DNA of 64,000 nucleotides, taken from NCBI GenBank assembly GCA_036971475.1, contig JBAIZL010000006.1, forward strand, positions 11,760,205 through 11,824,204. The letters are read 5' to 3'. Under the pieces are notes generated by a model. The model was not told the origin of the DNA, did not search any database, and was given only the letters and a program-made list of their open reading frames with translations. This stretch comes from Prosapia bicincta. Lineage: Eukaryota; Arthropoda; Insecta; Hemiptera; Cercopidae. This document shows positions 1 through 13,499 of this stretch, one piece after another (positions within the stretch are counted from its first letter, which is position 1; each line of letters opens with the position of its first letter). The position numbers and the translations under genes were made by a program.

Positions 1-479
1 ATAAATAAAGCTTCGTAAGAAAGAGAACGTTATCGTTTCCCTAAATTTATTCGTTTCGATCCCCTGTAACCCAAAGTCCCCATATACCAATAATGATATC
101 CATTTGAATATTAGAGTTATAGCTACTTCATTTAAATAGTTCAATGACTATCTACGGTAATAGATTGGAAATTTACGATGCGTCATTTCATGATTATGTG
201 ATTATTCCTTTAGCATATTTATTCAATCCTAAACGCATGCAAACGTTTCAGTAATCAGAAACTTGTTCAGATCCTGCATGGAATCGTTACCAGTCTATTA
301 GTAGCTGGACTATGTAGGCTATATATATATAGAGCAGATTTTGATATTACCTTCTAATGAACAGGCAACCTTGATGATTTAATATTTATAATTATAAATA
401 AATAATCGCGATAAATAACAATAATACACGTTTGTTATTAAATATCCAAGTTCAGATAATAAGTAATGCTTGATGTTTA
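1..479. other. AT-rich intergenic, nothing recognised
   Basis: No open frame of useful length and no terminal repeat was recognised. There is only a short (TA)n run near 320-331. Confidence 0.5.
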
Positions 480-1290
480 CGTGTCCATGGGGTCCTGGAT
501 AATATCGAAAGTACGTACAATAGCGGGCGCAGCTTCTGCGACTTTATGGTGAACAGAACAGCTCTTAAATAGTCTTCATGGCGCACCATTCTCAAGCTCA
601 AAATATGAGACATGAGTGCTGGGCACTTGCATTATGTCTCATCGTCAGACTGACATCCAGACAGATTCTGCAGGTAAAGTATGCCCTGGTCTTGTCTGGG
701 AAAGTCTTTGATACGAGTGGTTAATAGTCTGACAATGACCGATGTCAAATTCCTGTCGAAGTTGAAGTCGGCAATAGGGCGCTTCTTAAAGGTGTAAAGT
801 AAAAGTTTGTTTTAGGACACTGAGTCTGCATCTGTAAGTGTAATGGGTGTATCCCGGTTAATTGATTTCACAGGCTATTTGGCCATTGAGTCGGCACATT
901 CATTGCCTTCATTATGTACGTGTGTAGAGATCCATTGTAGATGACATGATTTCCCTTAACAGTGTAGACTCCCAAGCTGTAGATATATCCCAGAGGTGAT
1001 GTTTGTGTCTCCGTTTGTTATGTCTTCTAAGACCGATTTATATTCAGAGAAAATAACTAGCCTATCTGTTAGGCCTGAAACATTTAAGTCATTTAGCTAG
1101 AGGGTGACAGCTTCCTTAATCGCCAAGGTGATGTTTGAGGCAATCTGTGATGTTTTGAAGGAAGCGTAAAGAAGGTAGAGGAAGCCTGCACCTCCCTTAT
1201 TGAGATGTTTATCTGAGGAACTATCAACGTTTGCAGTTGCTAAGTTACCATGTGAGAGGTATTCAATAGTTTCAGGAATCTTTGTTTACG
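480..1290 (-). pseudogene. Degraded non-LTR retrotransposon 3' part: RNase H and C-terminal region
   Basis: No long frame survives, but the minus strand reads as the end of a non-LTR retrotransposon polyprotein. At 877-940 it encodes WISTHVHNEGNECADSMAK. This matches the C-terminal RNase H signature (W-I-x-x-H-x-x-x-x-G-N-E-x-A-D-x-x-A-K) with its conserved H, N and D. An in-frame stop follows at once, then a stretch rich in basic and leucine residues. Around 620-690 a Cys-containing segment (SGCQSDDET, stop, CKCPAL) looks like the remains of the C-terminal zinc knuckle usual in these proteins. Upstream (minus) residues such as NITLAIKEAVTL and RLVIFSEYKSVLEDI fit the middle of the RNase H fold. 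Stops and shifts show it is dead. It is too degraded to assign to a clade, and it differs from the fuller element at 19.7-23.0 kb. Confidence 0.6.
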
Positions 1291-1295
1291 AGTAC

Positions 1296-2899
<1,604 letters not shown>

Positions 2900-2900
<1 letters not shown>

Positions 2901-3070
2901 TGATTCTTAAACGCGTTTCAACGGGATTGTAAATTTGACAACGCCCAGATCAGGTTCAAACTTTTGTTAAAATAATTTAGGTTATTTTCCATGTCTGTAA
3001 ATAAAGTTATATGTTTGTGATAAAATCACTAATGATGAAGACATATTGTCGTTGAAACGCGTTTCAGATT
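2900..3070. repeat. Head-to-head PLE-type termini (fold-back)
   Basis: Two related modules face each other. On the plus strand (3031-3066) there is TGATGAAGACA, a loop, TGTC, then GTTGAAACGCGTTTC. On the minus strand (2909-2955) there is CTGATCTGGG, a loop, CCC, then GTTGAAACGCGTTT. The order CTGANGA-like box, small hairpin, GAAACG is typical of the ends of Penelope-like elements and resembles a hammerhead core. No PLE coding sequence lies next to it. Confidence 0.45.
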
Positions 3071-3120
3071 ATAGTTTTATAATAGTGAGTTGTATATATT
3101 TTCGTGTGTTTAGAATCATG

Positions 3121-4297
3121 ATGTGCATAAAATATGTATTATAGGAATATTGACTCATCACTTTTTTTTAATATATATGTATTTCAACGGTAAATATGTT
3201 TTTTTCCAACTATCGTAAATATTTTATGAAACAAGGAAAATTTTATATGAAACTTGGAAATAAAAAGAAAAACATCAATAAAGCACGATGCATAAAAATA
3301 AACATAATTTATTACATACAGTGAATAACGAACGTTATATAAGCTCCCGACATTGCGATAAATCAGTCTTTAGTGCCTTGATATAACTTTGTATCCTACT
3401 TTGCTGCCAGTCAGACGTAATGTTGAGATGTAACTAGATTTTTGTAACCCATTTTGAAATTACTAAAACAGGTGTTTTCACTATCATCGATTTTTACCAA
3501 TCGTTCAACATAGGAGCATGCAATTGGAAATATCTATTTAAGTTTACATGAACTCACTATTGAAAAGGCTCTCGATTGGAAGCATTACTTACGTGATGGA
3601 AGTAGAATATATTTATTTTGCCAAAGTTGTTGAGTTTTAAATTACATAAACCGCCGTATAATGTATATTCGATTTTTTTATTGCCAGTAAATTTAATTCT
3701 TACATTTTCGTAATCAGTTTATTTATTATTAGTTTTACAGTATACTCACCATTTTTCTTAAGGAGTACATTTTCCTTATTGATAACTATTTATTAAAACA
3801 GGTTTTCCTTACCTTTATCAGCCCGTTATAATGAGGTTATATTGTAACTCTTCTAATGGTAAAGTGAACAGCTAAGTATTTTTGTTTGTGTAAAGTCCAG
3901 TTTTATAATTTCTAGTTCTAGTTGAGATATAGGTCTAAGTTTTATTTATGAAAAACTTTTGTAGTTTAGGCTTTAACAATTCGCCCATTTTAGATTCAGA
4001 GGAATTAATATGTACTTTGATCGGGATTAATATTTTATTTCTCGTAAAATAGATAAAGTTACATAACGTTGTTGTAACTTACAATGACAATATAATTATA
4101 ATGTAACAAGCTAATTGTCTGTTTGTTACAATTAAGCCTGTTGATTAAATATTTGTTGTATTGCTAATGTTGTACGGCTAATGTAAATTGGTCCAGATTA
4201 AAAGACACTTTTTAAACGTTAGGGAAAATGCCATTATAATTACGTAACTCATGGGAGGCCTTATTTAAAATTATTAAATATTAATTTTTGTTACCGA
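3121..4297. other. AT-rich intergenic, nothing recognised
   Basis: No frame above 60 codons, no terminal repeats and no RNA-gene signature were seen. Confidence 0.5.
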
Positions 4298-4307
4298 TGA
4301 TCTAAGG

Positions 4308-4632
4308 CCTAGTTTCCCAAAAAGAGGAGCGACCCCCTCGGGGTGCGTGAAGGTAAGTAGGGGACGCGAGACCACTTGGAAAACAATAAGATAAATTAAA
4401 TATGTTTAATAATATAGGTACAAATTTGATATTGGTAGTACTTGGATTGTGTCCATTCTAAAATGCATTCTCAAATAGGCACGATAATATAAAAAATGCA
4501 AGCTCAAACATCTCACTAACAAACCTTTTTAATCTCACTTTCTAATCATCTGAAAGTTCAAATTTATCTAGCAAATTAAAACTTGATGTTATATCATGTT
4601 TCTAGTGAAAGGGTGTATAAATAAATTGTTTT

Positions 4633-4694
<62 letters not shown>

Positions 4695-4807
4695 TTTGAT
4701 TTTTTTTCATTTGCCCAAAGCATTAATTTATAGTGTAAAGTGAAGAGGGGTGGAGGATTTCATCTCAAGAGGAGGGGGCGTGTGCTCTAGAAGTTCGGAA
4801 ACCCCTG
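4308..4807. mobile_element. hAT-type MITE (non-autonomous, about 500 bp)
   Basis: The right end, read inward on the minus strand, is CAGGGGTTTCCGAACTTCTA, a typical hAT/Charlie-like terminus (CAGNGGTTYYCNAAC). The left end, CCTAGTTTCCCAAAAAG, is a mutated partner. Flanking 8-mers ATCTAAGG (4300-4307) and ATCTAATG (4808-4815) match at 7 of 8 positions, the target duplication length expected for hAT. No transposase frame lies inside, so it would depend on an element elsewhere. A (TA)n tract at 4635-4692 sits in the right third, and purine-rich GAGGGG segments lie just inside the right end. Confidence 0.7.
4635..4692. repeat. (TA)n microsatellite inside the hAT-type MITE
   Basis: About 29 uninterrupted TA units lie within the MITE and could be used to tell copies of the family apart. 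Confidence 0.95.
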
Positions 4808-4815
4808 ATCTAATG

Positions 4816-5533
4816 AGGATCATTTCCGCCTTATATTATATAACTCTAAATCTGTATCAAGATTACTACCCTTAAAATCCAGATGTGAGACAAGTAGGTG
4901 TCACGTTTACTAACTTCTAGCTTTTCTGTTTGTTCTCTGTTTGTTGGGAAATTCAACTTCATAATGTAAACTAACGTAGCTATTGTTTTTTATTCTGGAT
5001 ATCTGATTCACTCTTGAACAGTAGTTTATTACAGTTACAATAGAAAAACTACCCCTCACTGCTCCTTAGATTGGACTAACTTCAAGGTACTCGTGAGTGG
5101 GGGGTAGTGGATTGAGCAAATTTGGCAAAGAAAAAGGAGCCTCTAAAAAAAAAACTTCGTTTGATTTTTAGATACATATTGTCATATTATTCAATCAGTT
5201 AGTATTTTAATGTCGAAGGGAATGTCTTACAATGGGAGTTATTTGAAGTTGGACGAACGCAATGTAATTGCAGAGAGAGTATAACTAGAGAGTTGTCTGA
5301 CTAATGTAATCTTTTATTCCTATATAGTACGAGTAATATTAATGTTTCTGATCCCTCGAACTACGTAGCCAATCCATTACACAACCTAATAAATCGCTGA
5401 TCTTATTATGAAAATCTATATTCAATACAATTATTAGAAAATGTAGTTCAAACCTCTAATGAAGAGGTGTCAAAATAGAAAGTTTTTCAATTTTGCTAAC
5501 AGTTTTTCTGTTCCTTCTATTAGTCTAAACTCT

Positions 5534-5536
<3 letters not shown>
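4816..5536. other. Intergenic, nothing recognised
   Basis: The sequence is AT-rich with a few GC-richer words around 5045-5110. No domain-bearing frame or repeat ends were seen. Confidence 0.45.

Positions 5537-5631
<95 letters not shown>
5537..5631. repeat. (TA)n microsatellite with one interruption
   Basis: A TA run broken once by CC at 5594-5595. It produces a spurious Tyr-Ile frame. Confidence 0.96.
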
Positions 5632-5632
<1 letters not shown>

Positions 5633-8162
5633 TCATTAATTTTTCACTCAAGTTCTTTTACATTTTTTAAAAAACTCTGACCTTAATAAAGTTTTTTTCA
5701 AATAGTTATTATGGAATAAACATTAGAATGATTTAATTAAAGTTTTATATGACAGAAAAAACATAACCAAACGGAGCAAGGTATGCAATACAGTTATTTC
5801 GTGCATTTGGCTTGAAATAAGTGATAATATGATTTCATAAAACGATGTTATGTGTTAGTTGTTTTAATTATTGTGTAATTATTTATTTAAAAAAATCAAT
5901 GGAATATATTTTCTTTGCTGGCCTGCAGGTATTGACTTTCAAATTCTTATGTTTATACTATTTGTTTACATTAGTGCTTTTATTAATACATTCTAAAATA
6001 TTCATCGTTAGAAAATCATTTACAAGAAAAATAATACAATCACTCCAGATAACAAAAAGGATAATAAAAACAGATTTTTTAAAAAAATATCAGAGGCCAA
6101 CAGCTGACTGTTTGCCTTGCTCAGTATTCACCCCGAGCGAGCAGTTCGTTGTTAGGATAACGTAAGGGATTTTTTAAAGCTGTAATGGAAGCCGTTCAAT
6201 ATGTTAACTTAAACGGATCAAACGTTATCCGCTTTCTACGAATATATCGAACCCTATTATTGTATATACTCTGTATTTCAAAAAGCTTTAATTCTGATAG
6301 TGGAAAACTCATATAGAGACCAGCAAGTGTAACGTAATGATCAGTGTTTGACAAAATGTTACTAACAGGGTATACATTATAATCGCTTTACTGGGCCTTT
6401 GTTATAATGGTATTTGAAACTTTAAGTGAATAAATCTAGGAAATATATATCTCAACAATAAAACTTTAAAAGCGACATATTATATTCATTTTTTCGACTT
6501 ATATAGTAGACAGGTTTTTTCCTACCTAATGACGTCATTATTATTCTGGGAACACTAAATGAAAAATTATTCCATGTGGGCTATATATTAAATATTACTG
6601 ATTTTTAAGGAGAACAAATTGAAAAATGAAATTCTTACGACATTCATTTCAATGTTTGTATTGGAATTTAGAAAGTTGTATATGCATTTCTGTTAATTTT
6701 ACATTAAGACATATATTTTCCATTTTTGTTGAGACTACATCTTATTGAAAACATTACCGGTCTTAGCCCTGCATTGCTTTTTAACTGTACGTTATGTAAC
6801 TACTTGACGCGTTATCAAAACGGAGCGCGCTCGACACATCCTTCCCGCTCGCCCACTACAACCCCGCTTCCCAATTTTGTGCATCTTCCCAAGTATTTTC
6901 CACCCATCCGGGCTTATTTCAACTAATATCCAGTATTCAAAATGGCGTGTTCAGAACGCTGGGCATTTAGTCACATCGAGTTTGCCGGTTTCACACATCT
7001 TCACTCTTGATAGAAATGTCCACAAATTACTTAATTATCCTGTAACTCTTTCACTTGCCTTTTTCTCGTGTTTTTTCGACTCCTATTTCGGTTACCATCC
7101 TCTCGAATGTCGATGATCTTTCTAGGTGCATTTAAACTTTTGCCCTCTTTCAAAAATGTAAAATAAACTTTCTCCCAGCTAATGGCATTGTTTCTACGCC
7201 TTATACTCGTTAAACCCATCTTACTTTATGCACAAGGCATTTATATTATGTTTTAGCTTCGCTACTCTGACTATACAAAATTTTAAAATATTGAATTTAA
7301 AATTTCATTTGCAACTATAAAATGTGATATGTTAGCCAGCTGGAGTACAAAAAACCTAAATTATTCCCTTGTATATAATATGAAGACTCACTTTAACAAG
7401 GAAAAAGTGTTTTTATTAGAAGGAGATGAACGTTTTTGAGATATTAACTCAAAATCTTTCAGATACAGTATTATATTCACATACATCATTTGATGTTCTG
7501 TATTAAGTATTTTATTTAAATTTGATTTATTTGGTTCTACCTCTTTAATCATGATATCGTAAGTTTAAAGAAAATGGTTGATTGTTGTTAGAATTATCAT
7601 ATTAAAAATGGTTGAATTTCAAAAGGACAGACGAATATTTAAGCCTAGTTAGTTTAGAATACCTTTTTTCATGTTACGATTTATGAAACGTTCCTTGCCT
7701 TTATAATTTTCCATCAGTTGGCAGTTGTTTTTGCAACTAAGCAGAAAATAAATTTGTTTTGTTCTTTGTTTTTTAATATAATTAGTGCAAATTAATAACA
7801 TCTAACAGTCGTTGTGGTTTATATTAGTAATAACTTCTCTCAACAGTAGCTTTCCAAGCTTTAAGTAAATGGTAGCTAATAACTTATATAAATTCAGTTT
7901 ATAAACAATATTCTGGAATTTAGAATTCAAAGCCAACGTCGATAATTAAGAAACAATTAATAAACCTTTTTTAGCTACTCGGAAATTGTTGGGTTAAAGC
8001 CCAGTATTTGAAAATGTGCTACAATGTTTAGATTTATGTAGTAAATTGCCTTGTGTCTTGAAAATTAAACATTTACAATTTGATTGGGTAATTGGATTAG
8101 GAAGAATAGTGTAGGTTCTATAATATAAGCGATATACATTATTTACATAAGGTGTATATTCT
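5632..8162. other. Intergenic; one dispersed-repeat copy, no recognised gene
   Basis: Positions 5765-5850 are similar to 38012-38090: both have GCAAGGTATGCA, a variable stretch, then ATATGATTTC.TAAAAC. An open frame at 5845-6165 (106 codons) overlaps this and shows only hydrophobic, low-complexity residues, so I do not call it a gene. A GC-richer patch at 6770-6900 (CGGAGCGCGCTCG) stands out from its surroundings but encodes nothing recognisable on either strand. Confidence 0.4.
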
Positions 8163-8163
8163 T

Positions 8164-8164
8164 T

Positions 8165-8228
<64 letters not shown>
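8164..8228. repeat. (TA)n microsatellite
   Basis: A TA run with one AAT interruption near 8177. Confidence 0.95.
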
Positions 8229-8231
<3 letters not shown>

Positions 8232-9843
8232 ATTAGAGGTGATAGTTGGTGGTATACGTTCACCGATCTTATAAAGTGTCTATGAATTGTTATAACAATC
8301 TCGTAATTATTCTTTAATTAGCATGGAGTTTTCATGTCTATTTCCTTCACCTAGTTATACAAATATTTATAACGATGCTATAAAGTCTTTCAATAAAAAC
8401 GTCTCCACAACTAAACCTTGACGGTGTTTTTGAGTAAAAGTGTGATATTTTGTATTTCCAACTACGTACAGTTATTTTCATTGGAGGGTCACAATTTTTG
8501 CGTGCATTTTATATTTAGGCGAAGGGGAAACTTTTTCCATTTATTTTAATTAATGCAGATCCCCAGCCCATGTTGCTCCTTTTGAACTGTAATTATCTTT
8601 GCAATACATGTTAGCGACTAATTTAGATTCATTACTTGGAGTTTAAAGTTTGAATGAGAATAGCTTTGAATTTTTAAGAATATCGTATCCTACTCCCACA
8701 GATATGAATTATAATGGCCAATATGTTTGAGTGGTAAGAGTTTCATTACATTAAATTCTACAAAATATATGAAAATATACGTGACATTATTAAAATATAT
8801 GTGTATATTCGAAATAAATGTCATTACTAACTCTTAAGTTTTTTTAGGAATATTAGTTTTTCTCAAAACTAGGGATTAACACGTATCCTGTGAAAAGGTT
8901 TACAGACATATTTATCAGACTTTAAAAGGAAATAACTGAAGCATAAATGAATTATGTAGTAAGTAACTAATTAAACTGCATATCCTTTGTAATAAAAATG
9001 TAGCACATATAGTTTTATATTATATAGATTGTTATATAGACTCTTATATGTATAATGGACGCATGTTTACATCTATTTTACGTTATTTTATTCGAATCTT
9101 TACATAGTTGAGTAGATATTTGTATCTGATTCGCAAAACAACCGTATTTATTGAAACAATAATCTCTGCAATGGTAAACATTGTTAAAAAATTTTATTCT
9201 GAAAAATTACTAAATAATAAAATATTATGATTGCAGTATTTAGAAAAATGTTCATAACGGTAAATACGAGACAATTTGTCAAAGAGTATACTATTATAGG
9301 GTATTTTTCAGTTTCGTTTATTTAAAATAACATTTGGGAATTTTAGGATTACTCTGTTTTAAAAGATTACAACTTTAAAAATTAGCGTAAATCCCCTTTA
9401 CAAAACTTGCGGCGTTTGTATAAACTCGGTGCTCAAATATGGAACACACAACATTTTCCCAAATTTTCCAGGACCTGGCGTTGACGTATTAGTCCTATCG
9501 GTTACCCAATAAGTCAACAAACTCAATAAAATGAATGACACAAGTAAATATAGAGATCGGTTATATTAATCAATAGTTTTCATCACGTATCGAGGAGCCT
9601 CCTAACACTCCCTGCGTGCGGTAAAGAAAATATAATACGTCACAAAAAAATATGTCATATCAAATTTTCATTCTTTATGAAAATACATTTTATTCTTAGA
9701 TTCAAGTTCAACTACATTTTTTTAAACTTGTATTAGGTGACAGTAGATTTAAATGGAGTTTTTTTGAAGTGATATTGCAATTAATAAATCTTAATACCTA
9801 ATTTTGTTTTTTATTTTGCCACATAATTTTGTCATTCTGTCAT

Positions 9844-9846
<3 letters not shown>
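8229..9846. other. AT-rich intergenic, nothing recognised
   Basis: No useful frame or repeat boundary. A slightly GC-richer segment at 9400-9630 has no coding signal. Confidence 0.45.

Positions 9847-9914
<68 letters not shown>
9847..9914. repeat. (TA)n microsatellite
   Basis: A pure TA run of about 34 units. Confidence 0.96.
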
Positions 9915-9920
<6 letters not shown>

Positions 9921-11622
9921 GTGTTTATTATAACTTTAAAATGGGTTGTAGTATGTTGTAAGTGCCTGATTAACGTTTTATTAAAATACAGGGTTTAGAA
10001 AATTGTACTTTACAATATACATACCTTCTACTTAATATTCATTTTGGAAACATTGCTCTAATTTAACTACATGAGAGATCCCTTATAATCTATACTAATT
10101 TTGGTGAGCGCCTGCTTGGATTGCAAAAATTATATTTTTCACTCTAAAATAATCACGGACCTGGACAAACGTTTTTTTGTCTAACGAATTTTTAATTTTT
10201 AGATTTGTTTTGTCATTTTCGACAACGAAAATTGTTTAGCACTTTTTGTCAGCCCTTTTTCAACAGTTCTGCTCAAACTGAGGCCAGCATCAGTCTTAAT
10301 CTGTTCCCATACCGGTTTGGCCTTGGATTGGGAAGTGCGTTAATTAGTCTACGCCTAGTAGCGGTAAAGAACCCGCCGCAACGACAAGCAGTAGCTAATC
10401 TAAACACAAAGTATTTCGGCTAATTCATATATTCGGGTTGTTTTTATTTTCTTGCGGTTTTAACTTCTCATTTTCTTTTATTTTCGTGCGTGTTTTCCTT
10501 CTCTTTTTTTGCAGCTTTCAGTTACTCTGTAGGTTTCTGTTTCAGGTCACTGTTTGGGTTAAACGTTAGCACGATTGCCGCTTTTCAAAGAATGTCTCTA
10601 TAGTTATTTAGCACTACAATGATTCCTTAGCATTTAGCAGTATAGGGTTAACCGCTACGATATAAAATACGCATTTTTTACTGGAACTAAATTTTCTGTT
10701 GAGCGCAGCTAGGTCTCCCGGTATTTTAACAATGAAAATTGGCAAAAAAAATAATTTTGTTGAAATAAGTTGGAATTGACTTACTTTTTTTATGTTGCTT
10801 AAATTGCGTTCTCTAGTTTCTTAATATATTCGTCTTCCTATTAATCTTAACATTTAAACAAAACTCTATAAACAAAACTTTTACATTTTATATAAACTAA
10901 AACATTTTATTTTAAAAGCCCTAATATAAACTGACTTTAACGTTTGTTGCCATTGTTATGCAAGTTTGTATAAGCTGAATTTCCTATTCACGTAAGCATC
11001 AATTTCTAACAAACGTTTGCTGTCCTTATGGTGTTATTGTAAAAAACTTCAAAAAGACGTGCCAGAGAAATGACTATCATAACTGAAATCAATTACTTTC
11101 TAGACTTGAGAACGTATTTATTTCTGATATAAAGACACACCATAAAGGGTAAAATAAATATAACCCTGCAACATAAATAACGTACTAAGATGTGAAGGCA
11201 CTTTGGAATTTATATCCTAGCCATCAACTATTAAAGTACCTATTGACTTTCCTTACTGGAGAATATATAGAAATCGCTTTGTTTGTGACAAAGATCTTCC
11301 ACAAATATTTTCCTTTCATGCATCAATAGAGTAAAGCTATTAATGTGTATTACTACATTTATTTTATGCTGGTTTTATGGATTAAAGGAAGTAACAGGTA
11401 TACTTTTTCTATATAAATACAAAAAAAATGTTATACTCTGTACTTTGGCAAGCACAAAACCATGGCTGAATTAATTTGTAAGATTTCACTAAAGTATATT
11501 TGTTGTTATTATTTGAAATAGATTAAAGGATATTGTTTTATTTTTTTTTATTTTGAAGTTATGTTAAAAAAAATGTAATGAATTGTATTACATCTAAGAT
11601 TGTACTACTGCTAGAGTCTACT
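9915..11622. other. Intergenic with a GC-richer island at 10.2-10.7 kb
   Basis: Positions 10205-10423 hold a 72-codon plus-strand frame in GC-richer sequence (near 10330-10420). No domain, signal peptide or homologue is recognised, so it is recorded here and not as a gene. It could be a decayed transposon. The rest is AT-rich. Confidence 0.35.
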
Positions 11623-11765
11623 ACAACACCCGGTCATTGATGCCCGATGATGGAGATACTACCAACCTTTGAAAGTTAACTCGCATAAATACCAAGTAAG
11701 AATCTTGTTTAAGTACATGTAGTGAAAGTGATAAGTGAATACAAGAAAACAGTGTTCCAAAACCC

Positions 11766-11767
<2 letters not shown>
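11623..11767 (+). repeat. PLE terminal segment, homologous to 26768-26877
   Basis: This segment and the tail of the second PLE share the order 'caacacc.g.t..tgatgcccga.gatg', a loop, 'ttgaaagtta.ctcgcataaataccaagtaag', '.tcttgttta.gtaca' and 'gtgaaagtgata'. In both places a long (TA)n tract follows. It therefore marks the end of a PLE, or the pseudo-LTR of a tandem PLE array, just before the coding remnant at 11.87 kb. Confidence 0.65.
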
Positions 11768-11841
<74 letters not shown>

Positions 11842-11862
11842 TTTTATATATATGTATATATA
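11768..11862. repeat. (TA)n microsatellite between PLE segments
   Basis: A TA run with GT and TTTT interruptions in its right third. It separates the PLE tail from the PLE coding remnant. Confidence 0.95.
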
Positions 11863-11869
11863 AACATAT

Positions 11870-12466
11870 AATGGTAAAATACCATTAAATAAACAAAATA
11901 GACAACATGAATTAAACATAATATATCAATTAGCTTCAGTAAACGGTTATAAAAGGAAGACTATAGATAAATTGAATAGTAACGTTCAGAATAAATTACT
12001 AAATTATAACAGACAAATTATAAGTAAAAATGAAACAAAATGGACTAAATTTATTTACACGGGATATGAAATTAAATCACTTGAAAAGTTGTTTAAAAAT
12101 ACTAATATTAAATTTGCGTTTTATACAAACAATACCATCAATAATCGTATTTTAAATCAAAGTAATCACACTAGTAAATTAGATTTATGTGGGATATATA
12201 GCATAAATTGCCAAGATTGCAATAAAAATTATGTAGGTCAAACAAAAAAGAAAATAAAGGATCGCTGCAAAGAACATCTCAATGCGTATATAAAACCAGA
12301 TATATATAAATCGAATATGGCCACTCATTGTATTGCAAATAACCATAGTTTTCCAGACATACAAAATATGAATTTAATCAAACATATTAATAAAGGTTTG
12401 AAAATGAATGTTCTGGAAAACCTATATATCTACAAGCATAAATTAAACAACATACTTATTAAATAA
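11870..12466 (+). pseudogene. PLE C-terminal fragment with GIY-YIG endonuclease (lineage 1)
   Basis: An open frame of about 199 codons ends at TAA 12464-12466 and is open back to about 11870, where the (TA)n region begins. No natural ATG marks the start, because it is the 3' part of a larger gene. It matches the second PLE at 26.1-26.6 kb through 'IIYQLASVNGYKRKTIDKL' (the end of the reverse transcriptase) and 'TKWTKFIYTGYEIKSL' (the linker). The GIY-YIG nuclease follows: CGIYSINCQDCNKNYVGQTK, with GIY, a CxxC-like pair and YVG, then the Arg helix KDRCKEHLNAYI and the 'ATHCIANNH' segment. In a complete PLE this nuclease nicks the target and the reverse transcriptase copies the RNA there. The palm motifs are missing, so this copy is 5'-truncated, though the surviving frame is intact. 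Confidence 0.85.
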
Positions 12467-12760
12467 CAGTTCCAAATTAAATCTAAACATAACACAATTT
12501 TTCATGTTTTAGATAGAATTTAAGATTTTATCAAACAGATAGTTCATTTAATGTAAAGCAAATAGATTAAAGAAATAAGTTATCAGTGGTTTATGTACAT
12601 AGTGCAATCAATTAGAGTAATGTTAAATAGTTTTACAAACCATGTTAGTAGTCTTGAGAATGCTGGAACTATACACCGGCGAAAAGCTTCAGCATAATTG
12701 TAAATGTTGAATAAAATATATCTTGATTATGAACTTTTTGAAGTTATTTAATAATTATAA
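12467..12760 (+). other. 3' UTR and terminus of PLE lineage 1
   Basis: AT-rich non-coding sequence follows the stop codon. At 12653-12690 lies CTTGAGAATGCTGG, a loop (AACTATACA), CCGGC, then GAAAAGCTTCAGC. The GCTGG/CCGGC pairing is perfect, allowing one G-U pair, and is followed by GAAA, as in the other PLE-type ends of this window. Confidence 0.5.
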
Positions 12761-12786
12761 CACATCAATAAAAAATAATCATCTTT

Positions 12787-12791
<5 letters not shown>

Positions 12792-12829
<38 letters not shown>

Positions 12830-12843
12830 TATATATATATATA

Positions 12844-12913
<70 letters not shown>
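12792..12913. repeat. (TA)n microsatellite with (CA) and ATTA interruptions
   Basis: About 120 bp of TA with a short ACACACACA insert at 12821-12829. It starts about 100 bp downstream of the PLE terminus. Confidence 0.96.
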
Positions 12914-12916
<3 letters not shown>

Positions 12917-13499
12917 TTAGACGAAAGATGTTTGTTGGTAAACATTTCAAACATCATGAGAAATATATAAACAATAATGTAAGATATAAAACCTATGTTA
13001 AATAAGAATAGGCATTTTTGCCAAATTTATAAAACGTTTATATTGCTGCTGTAACATTATAGGCATTGAATAGAGTATCAATTTCTAAATGTATTTATAT
13101 TTGTTCATTTATTATATTTATTAGTTACTGTATTTGTGTATTTCAAATGCTTCATATATGTACGTTTTTAATCCTTTATTATTTCATTTATAAGTTTCAT
13201 ATTTTTTATATCTCTGAATTGGTGGCTATTATTAGTACAATGATTTAAATTTTTTGATTAGACAATTAGTAAAAGCTTTAATTTTAAAAAAACCTAATTT
13301 GCTGAGAGTTAACGCTTTGGATATGTATTTACTGGGGAATGAGTTCATTTGAAGTCATCTTTATGGTGAAATGATCCTTTTTGTTTAGGAGTGTGTAAGA
13401 AATCTGTTTTAATAAATACACTACTGTTTTGTTTAAAAGTCACTAAAATTATGTTTTTATCTTTTTCTTAAATAACGAAAATACAACATGGTTTGTGAG
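12914..13499. other. AT-rich intergenic, nothing recognised
   Basis: A 60-codon plus-strand frame at 13066-13248 is low-complexity hydrophobic sequence in AT-rich DNA and is not supported as a gene. Confidence 0.45.

Noticed and set aside
5845..6165. 106-codon frame as a small membrane protein gene
   Set aside because: Low-complexity hydrophobic residues in AT-rich DNA, overlapping a dispersed repeat; no domain or signal of selection visible.
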